64,000 nucleotides of DNA, from positions 5,363,427 to 5,427,426 of the forward strand of contig NW_024881296.1 in assembly GCF_018691265.1 (NCBI RefSeq), read 5' to 3'. The stretch is from Tyto alba (Eukaryota > Chordata > Aves > Strigiformes > Tytonidae). Below the pieces are notes generated by a model. That model was given only the letters and a program-made list of their open reading frames with translations, did not search any database and was not told the origin of the DNA. Below, piece by piece: positions 1 to 14,200 of this stretch. Each line of letters begins with the position of its first letter. Position 1 is the first letter of the stretch. The position numbers and the translations under genes are program-made.

Positions 1-661
1 ATCTCTCCCAGTGTCTCACAGTCCTTCCAGTGCAACAACCCCCTGAAAAACCTCAGAGTTAGACCTTAGTAACTCATGGCAAATGCAGACAAACCCATGG
101 CCTTATTAAACAGAAACACTTTTATGGTCTCCCCATGATCTCCTTTATACACAAGTGCCACGCTATTCTGCAAAGCCAATAAACCTGCTACCTCAGTGTC
201 TGACACCCACCCGCTCCATAGCTTCACCTCTACGCAAGGTGATAGAGTGTACCAAATCAGAAATTTAATTTTGGAAGCAGCTGTCAAATATCATTAAAAG
301 TCTCATGAAGCCATATAACGAATCATGAACCAAACTGAAATCTCAGCATAGGATTAGCATATTTGATCAGTTAGTAAGTCAAAATACATGCTTTAAAAAG
401 ACATTACTGAATTTTCTACCTGCTAGAAACTGTTAATTTGAATGATCTGTTCAGTGTAAAGGACATGAATAATTCACTCCTGTGAACAATTTGAATTATC
501 TGTAAGTAATAAACACTCATCTGGTTTAGCAGCGTCTTTTTCACCAGGGTTCTGGACTAACTGGGTCATGCCATATTGTCTTTATCCTTCCCTAGCTGAG
601 CATAAAGGGTGCGACTCAGCAGTCAAGTTTTTGTCTGTCAGTCTTTACATTTAAACCTGAC

Positions 662-725
662 ACATCTCAGGGACTAGGAGTATGTTATCATCTGACATCT
701 CTGGGACTAGGGGTGTTATCCTCTA
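662..725. repeat. 33-bp imperfect tandem duplication
   Basis: Unit 1 (662-694) begins ACATCTCAGGGACTAGGAG and unit 2 (from 695) begins ACATCTCTGGGACTAGGGG. Both continue into GTTATC and then TCT. The second copy is about two bases shorter. It looks like a local duplication within intron 4 and has no known role. Confidence 0.8.
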
Positions 726-1912
726 CATTTTTTTGAACGCACATTTTGCATCATTGCTTTGGTAATCTTAACAATGTAATGCTTATAATCGGCTGTGAAA
801 ACAGTAATTTACTAAAAAAGAGTTTCCTCTGGTGCACTATAAATATGCTTGACTTCTTTCCCATTTGGCTGTTTCAGCATTTGGGAAACCATGACTGTTT
901 TGTGAGAATATGGTGGTATTCCACCGTACTCTGTGACCTTCCAGCTTACCCAAAATAATGTAGGAGCTAGGTCCTGCATGGAGCTCAGAGATAGCCCTCA
1001 GTACTGGTGCAACCTGAAGTGCTCAACTATAGCACTGGTGCAGCTCACTGATGTTCTCATTTTAAACAAGAATCAAGATATTGTCTCAATTCCCAGTCTT
1101 TCCCCCTGCTTTCAGCCACATTTCATTAATTATCATGACCCAGGTGGATTTAATTTTCTGCAGTGGAAAACATGACAAAAGCAAAACTGTTGACAGCGGT
1201 GTGTTGAAAAGGGAAATGGACCTATAGCCTGCTCCTACATGATTCATAATGGCAACCTCCAGCCTTACTGCTGCAAAGGATCTACTGTATGGACCACACT
1301 GACTGAAGAACAACCCGAGTTACATTGAGGTGACTTATAAATGACTGTCAAGAGTGCATGAGCCTGTAATTTAAAGGGAGTCACAAGTCCTCAGCATTTC
1401 TGAAAGCAAAGTAACACGTGGCTTTCCTACACCCAAGGTGAGGGGGCATTTTACAGGGAGGATGTCCTGGGATTACTCTCTGTACTAGCAGGAAACTGCC
1501 TGGGAGAGCCACACTGCTATATCGATGAACATTCTGCTGGCAAGTGTGCTTTTGTAGAGTTTATTATGCTTTCAAAACTAAAACCTGTCCTACCACGGCA
1601 TGTTTATACATTCAAAAAAGTGAACCATGCTAGGGCTTTTGCAATGGCATAAAATGTCATATAGAGAAGTCACATCTTTAACAGATATTAAACCACCAAG
1701 GACTTCTAAGACACATCCTTTAAGGATTCATCCCATCGCTAGTCTTTCACAATGGAAACAGAAAAATCACAGGCAGTGAGGAAATATCTTAAGAAGTTCC
1801 CCAGGCCATATAGGAGATTAGACGTTACATTTCTAATGCAAAGAACAAAAGCAATGGCTTTAAATACCCTTATTAAAAATGGTTTTACATCCTTGTTTTG
1901 AACTTTAAAAAT

Positions 1913-1940
1913 ATTTAAAGAGCAAGATTTAAAGAGCAAC
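1913..1940. repeat. 14-bp tandem duplication
   Basis: ATTTAAAGAGCAAG (1913-1926) is followed directly by ATTTAAAGAGCAAC (1927-1940), 13 of 14 bases identical. It is most likely a replication-slippage product in intron 4. Confidence 0.85.
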
Positions 1941-2121
1941 TTAGAAAGTCCTCTGCATAGTACCTTTTAATGAATGCAGTCTTCTCTTAGAGATGACCAA
2001 CTTATCTATACAAGGAACTGAAATCTCAGTGAAGCCTTTTGGGAGTTTTTTTTTTAAGTCAGTGGCAGGAAGGCCCTTAGGTCTGTCATCATAAAAACCC
2101 AGTGAGTCACCAAATACACAC

Positions 2122-2302
2122 CTTGCTTCTCAAATTCTTCAAAGAGATTCAGGCTGGTAATGCTTGGGCCAGTGAAGATGATGTAGTTCTTCCCAGAGGC
2201 GTTCTGACAAAGGCTTTTGGCCACCATACTGTGGAGCTGTGGTTTGTTCTTCAAAGCATCCAGCCCATCAGCACCACTCCCTTCTTTGAGATGGACGTAA
2301 AT
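2122..2302 (-). CDS. PGBD5: PGBD5 coding exon 4
   Basis: This 181-bp exon encodes residues 337-396 plus one base of the next codon. It starts [20 protein letters not shown] and ends LFEEFEKQ. The acceptor is CATTTAAG after a pyrimidine-rich tract; the donor is CAAG|GTGTGT. The segment [19 protein letters not shown] lies where active piggyBac elements carry the second catalytic Asp in a DNxFTS motif. Here that position reads G-P-S-I-T-S, with Gly381 in place of Asp. So the canonical DDD triad is broken, as known for PGBD5 in general. The next residue should be Gly, completed by exon 5 outside the window. Confidence 0.95.
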
Positions 2303-5300
2303 CTTAAATGAGAAACAGGGAGAAAAGTCAGAAAGTTATGAAGAATCCAGGAGAGAGCAGATATAATTGCTAACATACTTGCTCAACTCAACTGGAGACA
2401 AGCTGAGAGTCAAGGCAGCAGATACTTTTAATAAACTGCTAATATCTAAAGCCCCTTTCAAGCGGCTGTTGCTTTAAAACCACCTCAGGTTAGCTGGCAC
2501 AGCGACTGATAAATACAGCGTCCTTCACCTCAGCTTAAGGGCTTCCTGAGGTTATTGTCGCTGTTGTGTAGTTTGAAGATTGTTTGCCTGGCAGGAAAAG
2601 ACTGAAGTCATAACTGAGATGGTGCGTTATACTGAATCTGCATAGGCTTTAGTGCTGCCAGCAAAAGGAGAGCATGGGAACTCCAGTTTCAAGAAAGGCC
2701 ACCACAAGATGACCAGATGGAAATGGCCCATTAGCTTCACTGCAGTAATGTTCAGATTTATTTCTGTTGGCAGCAACCGTTAAGCTGAGACACAAGTGCG
2801 TGTGCACCCCCATAAATGAGAGGAGCCAGCAATACACAAACCCAACCAGCCAGAACATCCTCACAGCACTAATTCTTAGATCCTTTACTTAGCTCATGAT
2901 TTGGAGACACCCCACCGAAACAGGTTGGCCCAGGGAGCACGGTACAGCGCAATATGCTGCTGTTAGTAGGGAAATGCCTGGCTGATTTGCAGCAGGCTGC
3001 AGTAGCTTTAGCATGTATCCTGCTACAGTGCAGTCCACATTGCTATGCATTTTAAGGCAGATGTCACCATCATCTGTAGGTGGACATACATGTTTGTGTT
3101 AGAGTGCAGGAACATTTATCCCTTAGTAATGTGATTATAATTAACCAAACAGTCCCACCAATCGAAAAAGCACTGAAGCAAAGCTATTGCTTCATTCCTA
3201 CAAGTGATCCCTCTAGAACAAGAGTCTTCTGCATTGTCATGCAGAGGGAGAAAACACATAACCCTTCCCTTCCACATAAGCCTTCAATTGTATTTCACTG
3301 ACAGTATTTTACAAGCATAACTTTCACAAAAGTTCCACACCCCTTGAAACCAACTAGGCATCCGACCTTCATCTTGTTCTAAAAGTCAGCAGAAATAACC
3401 GGCTGGAAAAAGAAATTAGAAGAAACAGACACTGTGCTCAGTCACTCAAACAATACTCTAACACCATGGAACTTGCAAAGACTTGAAAACACATACAAAT
3501 GCAAATTTTCTGAAAAGTTTGCCCAGGCCTGCCTTTGTGACTCTGTCTCTGAAATACTCAAATCTTTTAGGAATTCCAGAAAATTTTACTCAGAGAAAGC
3601 TGAAACTTGCTTAGTTTTCAGGGGCAGGGAAAAGGAATTTTGCCATGTTTCTTGGAGTGATGTATCCACAGTGAGCTTCTGTTAAACTTGCTTGAGGCCT
3701 CAACCATACAGTGTATGCAGCATTGATTTCCTGTATATGCATCTGTTTCTCTTACTAACACACTCCTTCATAAAGCAAAGTTCATTACAGTGCTCAGAGA
3801 ACAAAAATGCTTGCACATTTGTAGTAATGCTCCCAGTAATTTGTATATCAATGATCTTAGAGGGGAACAAAATTCAATTAAACAGCTTCTCCCTAATTTA
3901 GATGGTGTATCTCCTAGCACTGGTATTCTAGACGTATTAATGTAATACTCCCTAGCAATTCATGCATCGTGGAACCTACACCAGAGGACTGTGTTATGTA
4001 TGAAATCTCTGAGAAATTACACTTAATTTGTATTTTGAAGTAACTGATGTGTTGAAGAACAAAGCTGGTGTAAGGATGAATATACGCTAATTCCAAAAAC
4101 AAGAATAGCACATACTAAAAGGAAGTCTTAAATATACATTATTTATCTTAAAAAAAAAAAATCCCTTTTTTGATATAAACAGTTTCCAGATGAGGACAAA
4201 GGCAGGAATGTTTGTAGACTCACTGATTGCATTCCATTCACTTTTGAAAGCTGTCAAATTTGTGCTTTCCCCAATGCTAAGGCTGAGGACTATCTAATTA
4301 CAGTAAGTCATTTAGGTTATTAATCAGGGCTCAAGATAGCAGTTTAATAGTAGAATGCATACAAAAGGCAGATTGTTCCAAATTTACAGCAAAGGTATAT
4401 CATGATTCTTGGCATCGAAATTAAGATTAGGTTACTAGCTTGTCAGCACAGAGACCACACATCAAGCCCTTAAAATCTACAGACAAGGCACTGGTGACAA
4501 AAGATGCAGGCAGATGAGTTTTGACCTTGGATTAGCAGTTGAGCTGAAAACAAAGCAGGAATCTGTAAGTCTAGAAAAGTGTCCTACACTTTCCCTCCCC
4601 TACTGCAGTAAATCTTAGCGAACCAAGGGTCTCTCCTGCTCCACACTCAATTCATGTCCCCATAGAGTATCCCCTAAGAGGTAAGACAGTCTGCTGGTGA
4701 GCCAGCTGGTCCCTCACTGGTTTGGGTCTGCAAGCAGCTACCTTAAAGCGCATGCCCACCACACAACTATCTACTGAGGTATCACTCTATTCCTACTAGG
4801 ATGCCACATACTCCACAGATTTTGTTCCCTGTGCACCTGCCACCCTCCCTCTGTACCCCTCTCTATCTTGAGAGTCCTTGTAATGGCCACCTTGTGATTC
4901 TCACCCCCCCTTGCTCTGTTCACCTCCCTCAGTGCCCTTTACTCAAACATCCACACCCACTGCTGAACTTTCCCTCCTCCTCCAATGTTAAATATATCCC
5001 CTGTTTTTCTCCTTGGGCATTTCCTTGCCTATCCAAGCACACCCATTATTCATGGTGCAATTTTTCTTGTTTTGGAGAAGCATCATTCAAAGCTTTATCA
5101 TGCTCAGGTCTACACTGGGAAGATGGGTGACGGCAGCATAATGTTGGAAGGCATTAAGGCTGCTGTGAAACAGCAGCTGGGTACAGACAACTGGCAAAGG
5201 CATAGCTTCAAATATCTTTGCAAGTGCCTAGGATCCCATATGGCCTTATTTTCTCTCTCTCTATCTTCTCACCCAGCTTATTTCATTCTACCTCAAATCA

Positions 5301-8115
5301 TTAAGATCCTGTCTACTGAAGTCTGCAGCATTCCCTCCCATTCTGTACCGCATTAGGAGTGGTATTTGTTAGCAGTCTGCAGAAAAAGCACAGAATTGCC
5401 AGAAACTGGCTGCAAGACCTTCACAGGCACAGTCAGAAGCTGCTCCCCCAAAATGGTTATTAAACCATTCACCAGAGCTTATGGTTTGCCCTGTGACAGC
5501 ATTAGAGCTTTGTGCCCTTTCCACGTGCTCCAACAGCAAAACGTCGACAGATGTACCGGCTCGACAACTGCTGCTGGACCAGAGATGGAGGTGTTGGCAG
5601 CAACATCCTCTGCTTCTGCAGGTGACGGTCAAGCAATGATTCTGGAATATCTGCAGAGATCACTTTTACTGTGTATCTTTTTTCTAGTGGCTACTGATCT
5701 ATTCAATCTACAGCACCAAATGGGGTAACTTCTATAGATGTGACGCCATCTGTCTTAGGAGACAACTACAGGCTAAAGCTTTTTATCCTGCAGTGTTGGA
5801 ATAGAAATGGATCTTTCTCTAGTCATCACTCAATTATTTATTTCTTATAGCTACACATACAATTTTGCCATCCCTCTATGTACTGCAGCCCTACTGCAGC
5901 AGATGCTTTCAATTCAACATGTTTTAATCCCATGTGCACAATAGCAGCATTCTCTTCTCACACGATTTAACTCATCCCTCAAAGCCTCCTCTCTTCTGCC
6001 TTCAGTTTCCATGCAGCATCCTAACAGTCTCTTCTCTTGAAAAGCCTGACAGTAAGAAAAGACCTTGGCTCATCTATCCTTCCACCTACAACTGCTTCTG
6101 CCTCCTCCCATCACAAACACAAAAGTAGGTATCAATCGATATACCTGAATGCCTGAGCGACAGGGTATGGGTGAAGACTGTGCTGAGCTCTTCCAAAACA
6201 AGAAAAACAGTGCAGACTGTTCTGGAAAGACCATTTGCCTACACAGAGGAAATCAGAAAAGACATCACATTTCTGAGCAGGAGATTTCATATGCTGACAG
6301 ATGAGAGGCAAGTCAATCACCTGACATTCAGAAACTCAAACCAAGTTATGTTCAGCTACAGAGACAGACTGCTAGAGAGAGTGCTATCAGAGGAAGAAAG
6401 ATCTCAGAGTAGACATCTGTGCTACAAGCCAACAGGAATTTCTTTGCTCTGTGCTAGCAATTTACTCTATGGAAAATTCATGTGGAAGGTTCGTAAGGTC
6501 TCACTAGAAACTGGGTGGAAAAATGAGCACTTAGGAACAAAAGCTGCATTTGAACTGCATATTTAAGAGTGCCCTAGAAACTAAAATATTGGTGATTCTG
6601 CTCATATTCAAAACTCAGATAGCAAATTGAAAGCACTTGCAAATAGCACATCCCAAATACTCCACATTCATACATAATTGAAGCACCCCACGGTACAATT
6701 CTCAAATGAAATAGATGTCATTTGGAAGAAAAGAAAGGGCAGGGGTATTAATAACAAGAGGAAGATTTTGAAGGCTACATTGTGCAAAATATCTCACAAA
6801 GGGCAGACCCTAAACAACCACAAAGTATTAGCCAAGTGTTTAGATGACACAGTTATAAAAGCAAGAGATCAAAGAATAGTACTGTCATACTTTTTGGATG
6901 CTACATAGTTAGAGAAAAAATAACTTCATTTTTCTATAGACTTCACAGTCAAATACTCAACTGCTCATTCCTAACACCAACCTCTAGATCCTGTCTCACT
7001 CTTCCTCTCTCATCCTAAAACTCATCTCTAACTGCTACCATTACCGTCACCGTTGGGAGATCCTCCTCTTCAGTCTCACCCCAAACCTTCTGTGGTCCAT
7101 ATTCCCCACCCTTCTTTAATACACTCTTCCCAGCCAGCTCTTAGGTCTAGCTCTTCCTTAGCAGCTGTTGGCACCCCTGATGCTGCTCGTACTGAGAATG
7201 GATCTTTTCCTTTGTTTGAGCCTCTCTTCGTTCTCTTCCTACTCCTCTAAACGCCACTTGGGAAATGTATGCAAGGATCACACAGCTTTCCCATTCTGTT
7301 CCCAGCTAGCTCTCGGGGTTCCCTACAATGCTCTTTCCTTGGTCTCCCCCTCTTCTCTCCATGCCTCCTATTTTGAATCATTTCAACCTGCATTAACACA
7401 CAGATCCAACTAACATCTTTGTGCTGAGGACTGGAAATCTCTGTTTTGTCTGCACATTCTTCAAATTTTCTAACAAGATCTTTGAAAGACTGTCAGCAAG
7501 ATGCTGGTACAGTGGACAATGCAATCCCAATACGGCTTAAAATAAAGCTCTTTGTTTTCCTTCCCATGATACCCTTCCTCCAGGTGATTTATCACGGAGG
7601 TCATTCTCGGCAGCTTCTCCCAGGCCAGCCACAATTACAGCAGGCTGATTCATTATCTCAAACACCTCCATGATAAAGCATTTCCAGTTCTTTCAAATAA
7701 CTAAGAACTGCCTGGGTCTCCTCTCAATTACTGCAATCGTCCTTCTTCCTTCTCACCTTCTTACATGTATCTTGACATCCAGAGAGTGCTTTGCCCCAGA
7801 GATCACTTGTTTAACCCTTTGCTTCACCATGTCAGACTTCTGCCAGTTCCCTCTTCTTTGCAGCATCAAATGGAGGCGGGGCTGGAAAATGGAGACAGGC
7901 CTTTGCTGTTTAGCCCTCCCTACTGAGTTCTCCCTATAGCTTTTCAGTATACTGATTCCTATCTGTGTTTGCCCAGCGAAGCCAGGCATCCAACCAGTGA
8001 TACCAAACAAGGCCACGTTTGCTTCCTTTCATGCTGCCCTTCTCCTGCCTGGCTGGAAATCACTGCTAACCTCTGCAAAGCTCTTTCCTTTTGCTCTTCA
8101 ATACCTTTCATAGCA

Positions 8116-8840
8116 CAGAATCATAGAATCATGGAATAGTTTGAGTTGGAAGGGACCTCTAAAGGTCACCTAGTTAACCCACCCTGCACTGAGCAGGGGT
8201 ATCTTCAACTAGGTCAAGTTACTCAGAGTCCCATTCAGCCTGACCTTGAATGCTGCCAGGGAGGGGGCATCTGCCACCTCTCTGGGCAAACTCTTCTACT
8301 GTTTCACCACCCTCATTGTAAAAACATTTCTTCCTTGTATCTAGTATAAATCTACCCTCTTTTAAGTTGAAAACTATTACCCCTTCTCCTATCACAACAG
8401 GCCCTACTAAAAAGTTTGTCCTCATCTTTCCTGTAGGTCCCCTTTAAGTATTGAAAGGCCACAGTAAGGTCTCGTTGGAGCCTCCTCTTCTCTAGGCTGA
8501 ACCATAGGAGAGTTGTTCTATTCCTCTGATCATCTTCATGGGCTCCTCTGGACCTGCTTGAGCAGGTCTATGTCCTTATACTGGAGGCCACAAAGCTAGA
8601 CACAGAACTCCAGGTGGGGTCTCACCAGTGCAGAGTAGGAGGGGAGAATCCTTTCCCTTGACCTGCTGGCCATGCTGCTTTTGATGCAGCCCAGGACACG
8701 GTTGGCTTTCTGGGCTGCAAGAGCACGTTGCTGGCTCATGTCCAGCTTTTCATCCACCAATACCACCAGGTCCTTCTCCACAGGGCTGCTCTCAATCCCT
8801 TCAACCCCCCAGCCAGTATTGACACCTTTCTTAGAAAGGA
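8116..8840 (-). mobile_element. CR1 LINE fragment (3' end of ORF2 and 3' UTR)
   Basis: The left end starts with the CR1 3' terminus read in reverse (AATCATAGAATCATGGAATA), so the element lies on the minus strand, the same direction as PGBD5. The minus strand carries broken pieces of the end of CR1 reverse-transcriptase ORF2. One is the motif [20 protein letters not shown] followed by LGCI and later ALVRPHLEF, at about 8596-8790. The body then gives the Phe/Lys-rich C-terminal region with stops and frameshifts. The 5' boundary is uncertain: similarity fades near 8830-8850. It is 5'-truncated, typical of CR1, and dead. Compared with the two CR1 copies at 18986 and 51250 it differs in several diagnostic stretches, so it is probably another, older subfamily. 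Confidence 0.93.
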
Positions 8841-9429
8841 TGCAACCCCCACATCTGCTAATTTATGCACTGGTGCAGCTACCTTCTTAGCGCTGCGTCA
8901 CCAGGCTCCCTCTGTGTAACTGGCAGCCCAGCTCAGGTCCATGACTGAGGCCTCACTCTGATGCCACACAATTGCACAGCCTTGGCTCAGTTTTCTGAGA
9001 AAATTACTGTTGAGCTATGAAAAGGTGTATAAATGAGGATATGTAAGTAAGACAGTATAAATGATGCAAGATAGAAGTAAAAGATATCAGAAGTGCTGTA
9101 ACTATTGAAGAGACAACATTTAGGTGCTCAAGGGGGAAAATACTTATATAAGAAACTATAAAAGCTTAAGAAAAAAATAGATGGAAATTCAGTAACGACA
9201 AGGACCCAGCTCATTTCCAAGGAACAACAAGGCTGATGACCACCTGGCCTGTACAGGCTCACCGGGAGCACAGAGTACGCTGGTGCAGTGTGCTGGTCCC
9301 AGCTCCCTGATGTGTGCATTAGCCAGCAAACACTGCTGTATGTGTCCTGCTTGCAGGGTCCCTGGGCAGCCGAAAGGTGCCCGAGCTGAAGTGACTTGCT
9401 GTGGGAGGCTTATGCCTCCATCTTGCATT

Positions 9430-9530
9430 TAGATGTTAAACTTGCTAGGGCAAGGACTGGATTTTTGCTCTGCCCTCAGCACCCAGCACAAAGGGCTGAG
9501 ATGCATGAGGGGTGCTCCTATGACAAGACT
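9430..9530 (+). repeat. Ancient amniote SINE-like tail (MIR/L3-type), decayed
   Basis: The segment TTAAACTTGCTAGGGCAAGG, then a T-rich stretch, CAGCACCCAGCACAAAGGG and GGGGTGCTCCTATGAC resembles a widespread amniote repeat tail. That tail reads roughly: TGTAAGCTC..GGGCAGGGACTG, T-rich, TGTACAGCGCCTAGCACA, GGGGCTCCTAGGC. The order of blocks is conserved but the bases are heavily diverged. The family name is from memory; a library search would settle it. Confidence 0.5.
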
Positions 9531-11149
9531 ACGAAGTGAGGAAGAGAGAAGGCTTTGGTGCTTGTAGCCTGCTTCTCCAGGCAGAGTTGCACTGAGTGAG
9601 AACTGCTGTGGAAAGGAGACAACTGCACATGTAGTTTTATCATCAACTCCAAGCACCACAGATGGGAACTAAAAAAATATCCTTCGTTTCCACATGAAAA
9701 TAGACACGAGAACTGCATGTAAACTCTAGGAGATATCTTTGCATTAGGTCACATTTAGATGTTTGTTTTTCCCATTCATCTAGAAACACGGTAAGATTGT
9801 AAACTCAACAGAAATTAATGGGGCTGGCCCATCACACATCTGCAAAACTACCTTCCCACTTAATACTGGTGAGCAAGAGGATAATTGACTTTTAATTGAG
9901 ATCTGAGATTCTTAGATGCTGACAATACAGAACTGCATGCATCAAGAAGTCAGACCCTGGTGGGAGCCAGAGGAAGTAAGCAGATAGGATTTTCCAGCCA
10001 CCAGTGACTGACAAATGAAGGTGATCAGATTTCCTGGGATCCCCTCGCAGCCAAAGCCTGACCTTGAGAACCTCCTCAAAGCAGCTGCTACATCTGTGTG
10101 TTCCAGATGCAACTGTTCCAGAAACAGAGAAATTATCAGGGCTCTGTTTAAAGAAACCCAAGGGCTCAGACTGATCTCTAAAAAGAACTTAAACAGGCTG
10201 AAACGCCATCACTTCTGAGCAGCTTTATTAAACAAATGCACAGATGGCTAACTCTCCTGCAACTCTGACATTGAAAACAAAATTCATTCCAGGCTTATTT
10301 ACCCCTCCCTTTCCCAGTGACTGCATGCACTTATGTGGTGTGTTGTGAAATTATAAATTCTTTGGTGCATCATCTCAGTTTTAAGTTCTTACTCTGTAAA
10401 ATCAACAGGACTATGAAGTATTCAAGCTGACTGTACTTACCTTGTTTGAAATCAAGAATGAACTACAGCATTTACTATAAAAGCACGATGGGGTTTTGCT
10501 GCAACTGAGAACTCTGCCACTGATCTGTGGAGTGACCTCAGACATCTCCCTTCACTGAGACTGCTGCTCTTCAGGGAGAGAGCCATTTCTTACACTCTCA
10601 TGCAGGGGCTACCCTCCAGGCTGCACTCTTTAAATACCACCATAGGTGCAAGTCGCTGATCATTCAGTAACGTGGGAAGACTCAAGCTGGAGACACAGTC
10701 CTTTTCCTTAATCTGTTCTGACTCATCACTTCTTCAGGGTAAGCAGTGGAAGGTGGAAACTCAAATTCAGTCACAGTACAAGGATCTAAAGGACTTCATA
10801 AATCTGAGCAACATGTTTCACAGGGGTATTAGTGGAAATTAAATGCATTATTGCAAGAAATTTCTGCCAGTAAGTAAAAGCAAGTGCAGGACCCATATAG
10901 TTGGGGGCAGGGAGGGGTTGTGGGAAGGGAAGAGTGCACAGAATAGCCTCAGAGCACAAACTTAATCCCAAGGAATAGGAAAGGATACATACATCCATAA
11001 AGTCATCTCTTCTCCACTGTGATATCACAGGGGGTTTTAAGCAAATAATTAGGTTGATGAGCCAGTTCCATTACCACTTATTATAGTGATCAATATTGCT
11101 TGATGGTCCCTTTGCAGTGCTCTCTACCATCGACATACTGCCTTCCATT

Positions 11150-11260
11150 TTGTTGACTGATGGCTCTTTGGGTCAGGGACTGCCTTTAGGGTTATGTTTG
11201 TGCCATGGGCCTGTGGTTCAGGATAAGGCACTATGGGAATAGTTTGTCCTGCCTGACTCC
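11150..11260 (+). repeat. Ancient amniote SINE-like tail, decayed
   Basis: GGCTCTTTGGGTCAGGGACT at 11162-11181, then GCCTTTAGGG, TTATGTTTGTGCC and later GGCACTATGGGAATA follow the same block order as the repeat tail at 9430. The first block is close to the consensus I remember. The plus-strand orientation is opposite to PGBD5 transcription. Confidence 0.5.
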
Positions 11261-14200
11261 CTGGGGGGTTCAGTGCATGGTACCAGTTTCCTGTGTCTCC
11301 TTCTCCTTCTGTAAAATGACCAGAAAACCTCATCGTGCAGGAGGAGCTATGCAAGGACTAGGCATGACTTAGTAACAGTCGCCCATGACCACGTTCATTC
11401 CTTATGAGCCACATAAGAAAAGGAAAGAGAGATCATGATGTGTCCTATGAGGACAAAATAACTAGCATGGATCAGATATTTGGGAACTCTCAGCAGTTTC
11501 TGATGAGCTCTACTGCTATATCTAAAATGAAAGAGACTCCTATGAACATCTTTCACAAGCCAGTGTTCCGGATTTTTTGAGAGAAAAAGAAATAAAGACT
11601 GACGCAACCAGAGTTTTTATTTAAATAGGATGACTCAGCAAATACTCTAAGAAAGAAAAAAAACACTTCTAAGCTACTGTGATCATTTAAATGGCAATCA
11701 AGATATTAAAATATTATTTTGAAAAGTGGTTTAGTGGTAACACACATGTAGGGAAATACATTGGAGGGAAATGAGGAAAGCAAATAGAAGATGGGGCAGA
11801 GAGGGACACCTGGGGTCCTGCAAGCTGAGTTTGCTCTTCTCATTGAATTAGAAAGAAAGAAACAAGAAGGCTCAAGCCCTCTCCTGCAGCAGCAGCTGCT
11901 GCCACCTTGATGTCCAGTATCAAGGATGGGTGAAAAATGCAACAGTATCAGGGCAGTTTTGCTGCCTACTTTGCCAAAGTCAGCTCTCCTGGAGCCCTTC
12001 AAACCCTCTGAAAGGTTCTGTTCATGTTCCCAGTTGCTGTAGACATATATTTACTTTGTTTGAATGACGTGTCCTTCCTGCATGTTCCCACTTGGCCAGC
12101 TGACCGTGAAAAGAAACTCAGCAACAAAGCTATTCACTGCAACAAGATGCTTTGCTTGAGAAATTCCGAAGCAGAGATACAATCTGAAACTGTGCATCCA
12201 TCTTAAAACAGAGACTTAACTGTCAGGGTGGAGTCAGGTTATCTGTATTACAGAAGACAGAAAAGCAGTCTCCTATATATACATTATTTATATTACGCAT
12301 ATATAAGCCTATGCACCCTCTTATATCCATAAGCAGTATTTGGTTTCTATGTCACTTCTGTTCCATGAATGGCTTATTGGGCTGGATTTTTAACTAAAAG
12401 CCATTTGCTTAAAAAAGCAAATGCCCAGCCATCAAACACAAATATTTACTCACAACCCCCCCCAAAAATTTATTCGGTTTTGTTCATGAGAACAAGCAGA
12501 CAGAGAAATCCAGGGAGTCAAACAGCTATAACTCCTAACATTAACAACTGCCCTGTGAGCTGACAACCAGCACAGAGTAGCTCAGCATGTGGCTTCAAAA
12601 CACTGACACCAATTTTACAACAGGAAAACAAACCAACCAACCCTTTTTATCATAGGAAAAGCAGATCACTGGGGAAACTCTGATGTCCTCAAATGGATAT
12701 TTTTTTAACATCAGGTTCATCATTCAGGTTTAGAGGACCTTGTTTTTGACCAGGAGCATCACAGACCTCCTGAGGTTCCTCGAATTCCTGAGAACCAGTC
12801 ATATGTAGCTCACTTCCCTCTTCTGTCTGGGCTGCCTCACCTTTTTACAGATATTCAGACTTTTGAAACTGAATTAGCCTGATTTATGAAGTGTTTATAG
12901 TCATATTTAATCTGGAATAAAATGACCTCGATGTCATAATGCGGAAACAATGAGGGAGGGATTTCATCCAGGCAGTATTACAGAATTTCTACCTATTTCC
13001 AAGTGGGTGCTATAAGGTTTTTCTGACAGAAGACAGGTGGTAGACCAGTCAGTCCTTAACTATCAGGCAACAAGTCTTTCCTTCACAATGGCAATTTCAC
13101 AAGAGATGGAGGGGAAGGTATGCACATAAAGAGGGAAAACATTGGATTTTCTTTTTGTTTAGATCAATTCTCTCCATACATTAAACACAGGAAAAAAACA
13201 CACCTCTGTTTTAATACAGTAAATAAGCCAAACAACCACCAAATAAGAGCTTTGGATTCTGCAAGATCCCTCATAAGTGTAACATAACTGAATGTCGTAT
13301 TTCAAGCACACCATAGTTGAAGATCCCCATCCTCCCCAGACTAGGTTTTTGCATTTTAGCATTAATGTTCATGTTCCTCTATATTCCTTTTCACCGTTCC
13401 CTAAGGTCCCTCTCACCCAATCAGTTTAGCATGATGATAATTACAGCCAAGTCATAGAATGAAAACAGAACGCGACTGGTAAGATGATCCTGGACATCAT
13501 CCGGATGCAAGTGAAGCATGAGTATCTAATTCATTAAGGGAGCAGGAGGATTAGGGTGGTGCTGAGCATCTATTATGTTTAATTTGACATTCCATTAATT
13601 TACTCTCTCAATGGACAGGATGGGAGGTGCAACGTAATTACAGCTCAGAATCTGAAACCTCTGGCATGTCTGAAGACTTATTAGTTTGGTGGCAGTTGGC
13701 TGGGGGGAGCATGGAAAGAGATATCAGCAAACTTTGTGCTCACTGTATCCATTATGCTTCAGTAATAAACTGCGTGTGGAACCAGTGGAGTTCACCTTGG
13801 AGATTAAGGACACTACCTCTGTGTAGCAAATGACTTTCTAAATGCCTTGAGAGCGGAACCTTCCAAGGATGCTTCACAAGGTGAGTCTAATTTGTATCAG
13901 ATAAAACAAGTGCTTTAAAACCCAGATGGAAGATGTATGATCCTAATTTTCTTTTTAGGGTGAATAGCACTGAAAATGCAAACTCCCTGTTCCCAGTGAG
14001 CCTCTTTTCTTGCATAGCTACTCAAACAGTCACAGTGACTCACGGATCAAATTCTACTGTGAACAAATGTTCAACTGCAGCAAATCCACAGGCCCTGCAG
14101 TTTTGACATGCATTCAGCCTGAGCAGGGGGTGTGCATGTCATACCTGCACCCCTGAACCGCTGCTCTGGAACATGCAGGTCATCGTTTTCACAGAAGCTC

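Larger units (their letters stand above)
1..2121 (-). other. PGBD5 intron 4, 5' part only
   Basis: The sequence from the exon 4 donor to the window edge is AT-rich and holds no PGBD5 exon. I looked for the expected next segment after EKQ-G and found no open frame that resembles it. Two small tandem duplications (662-725 and 1913-1940) are the only structure I can point to. The longest frames are under 85 codons and carry no recognisable motif. Confidence 0.85.

Noticed and set aside
1..2121. Search for PGBD5 exon 5
   Set aside because: No open frame resembles the expected continuation after EKQ-G, so the rest of the gene is outside the window.
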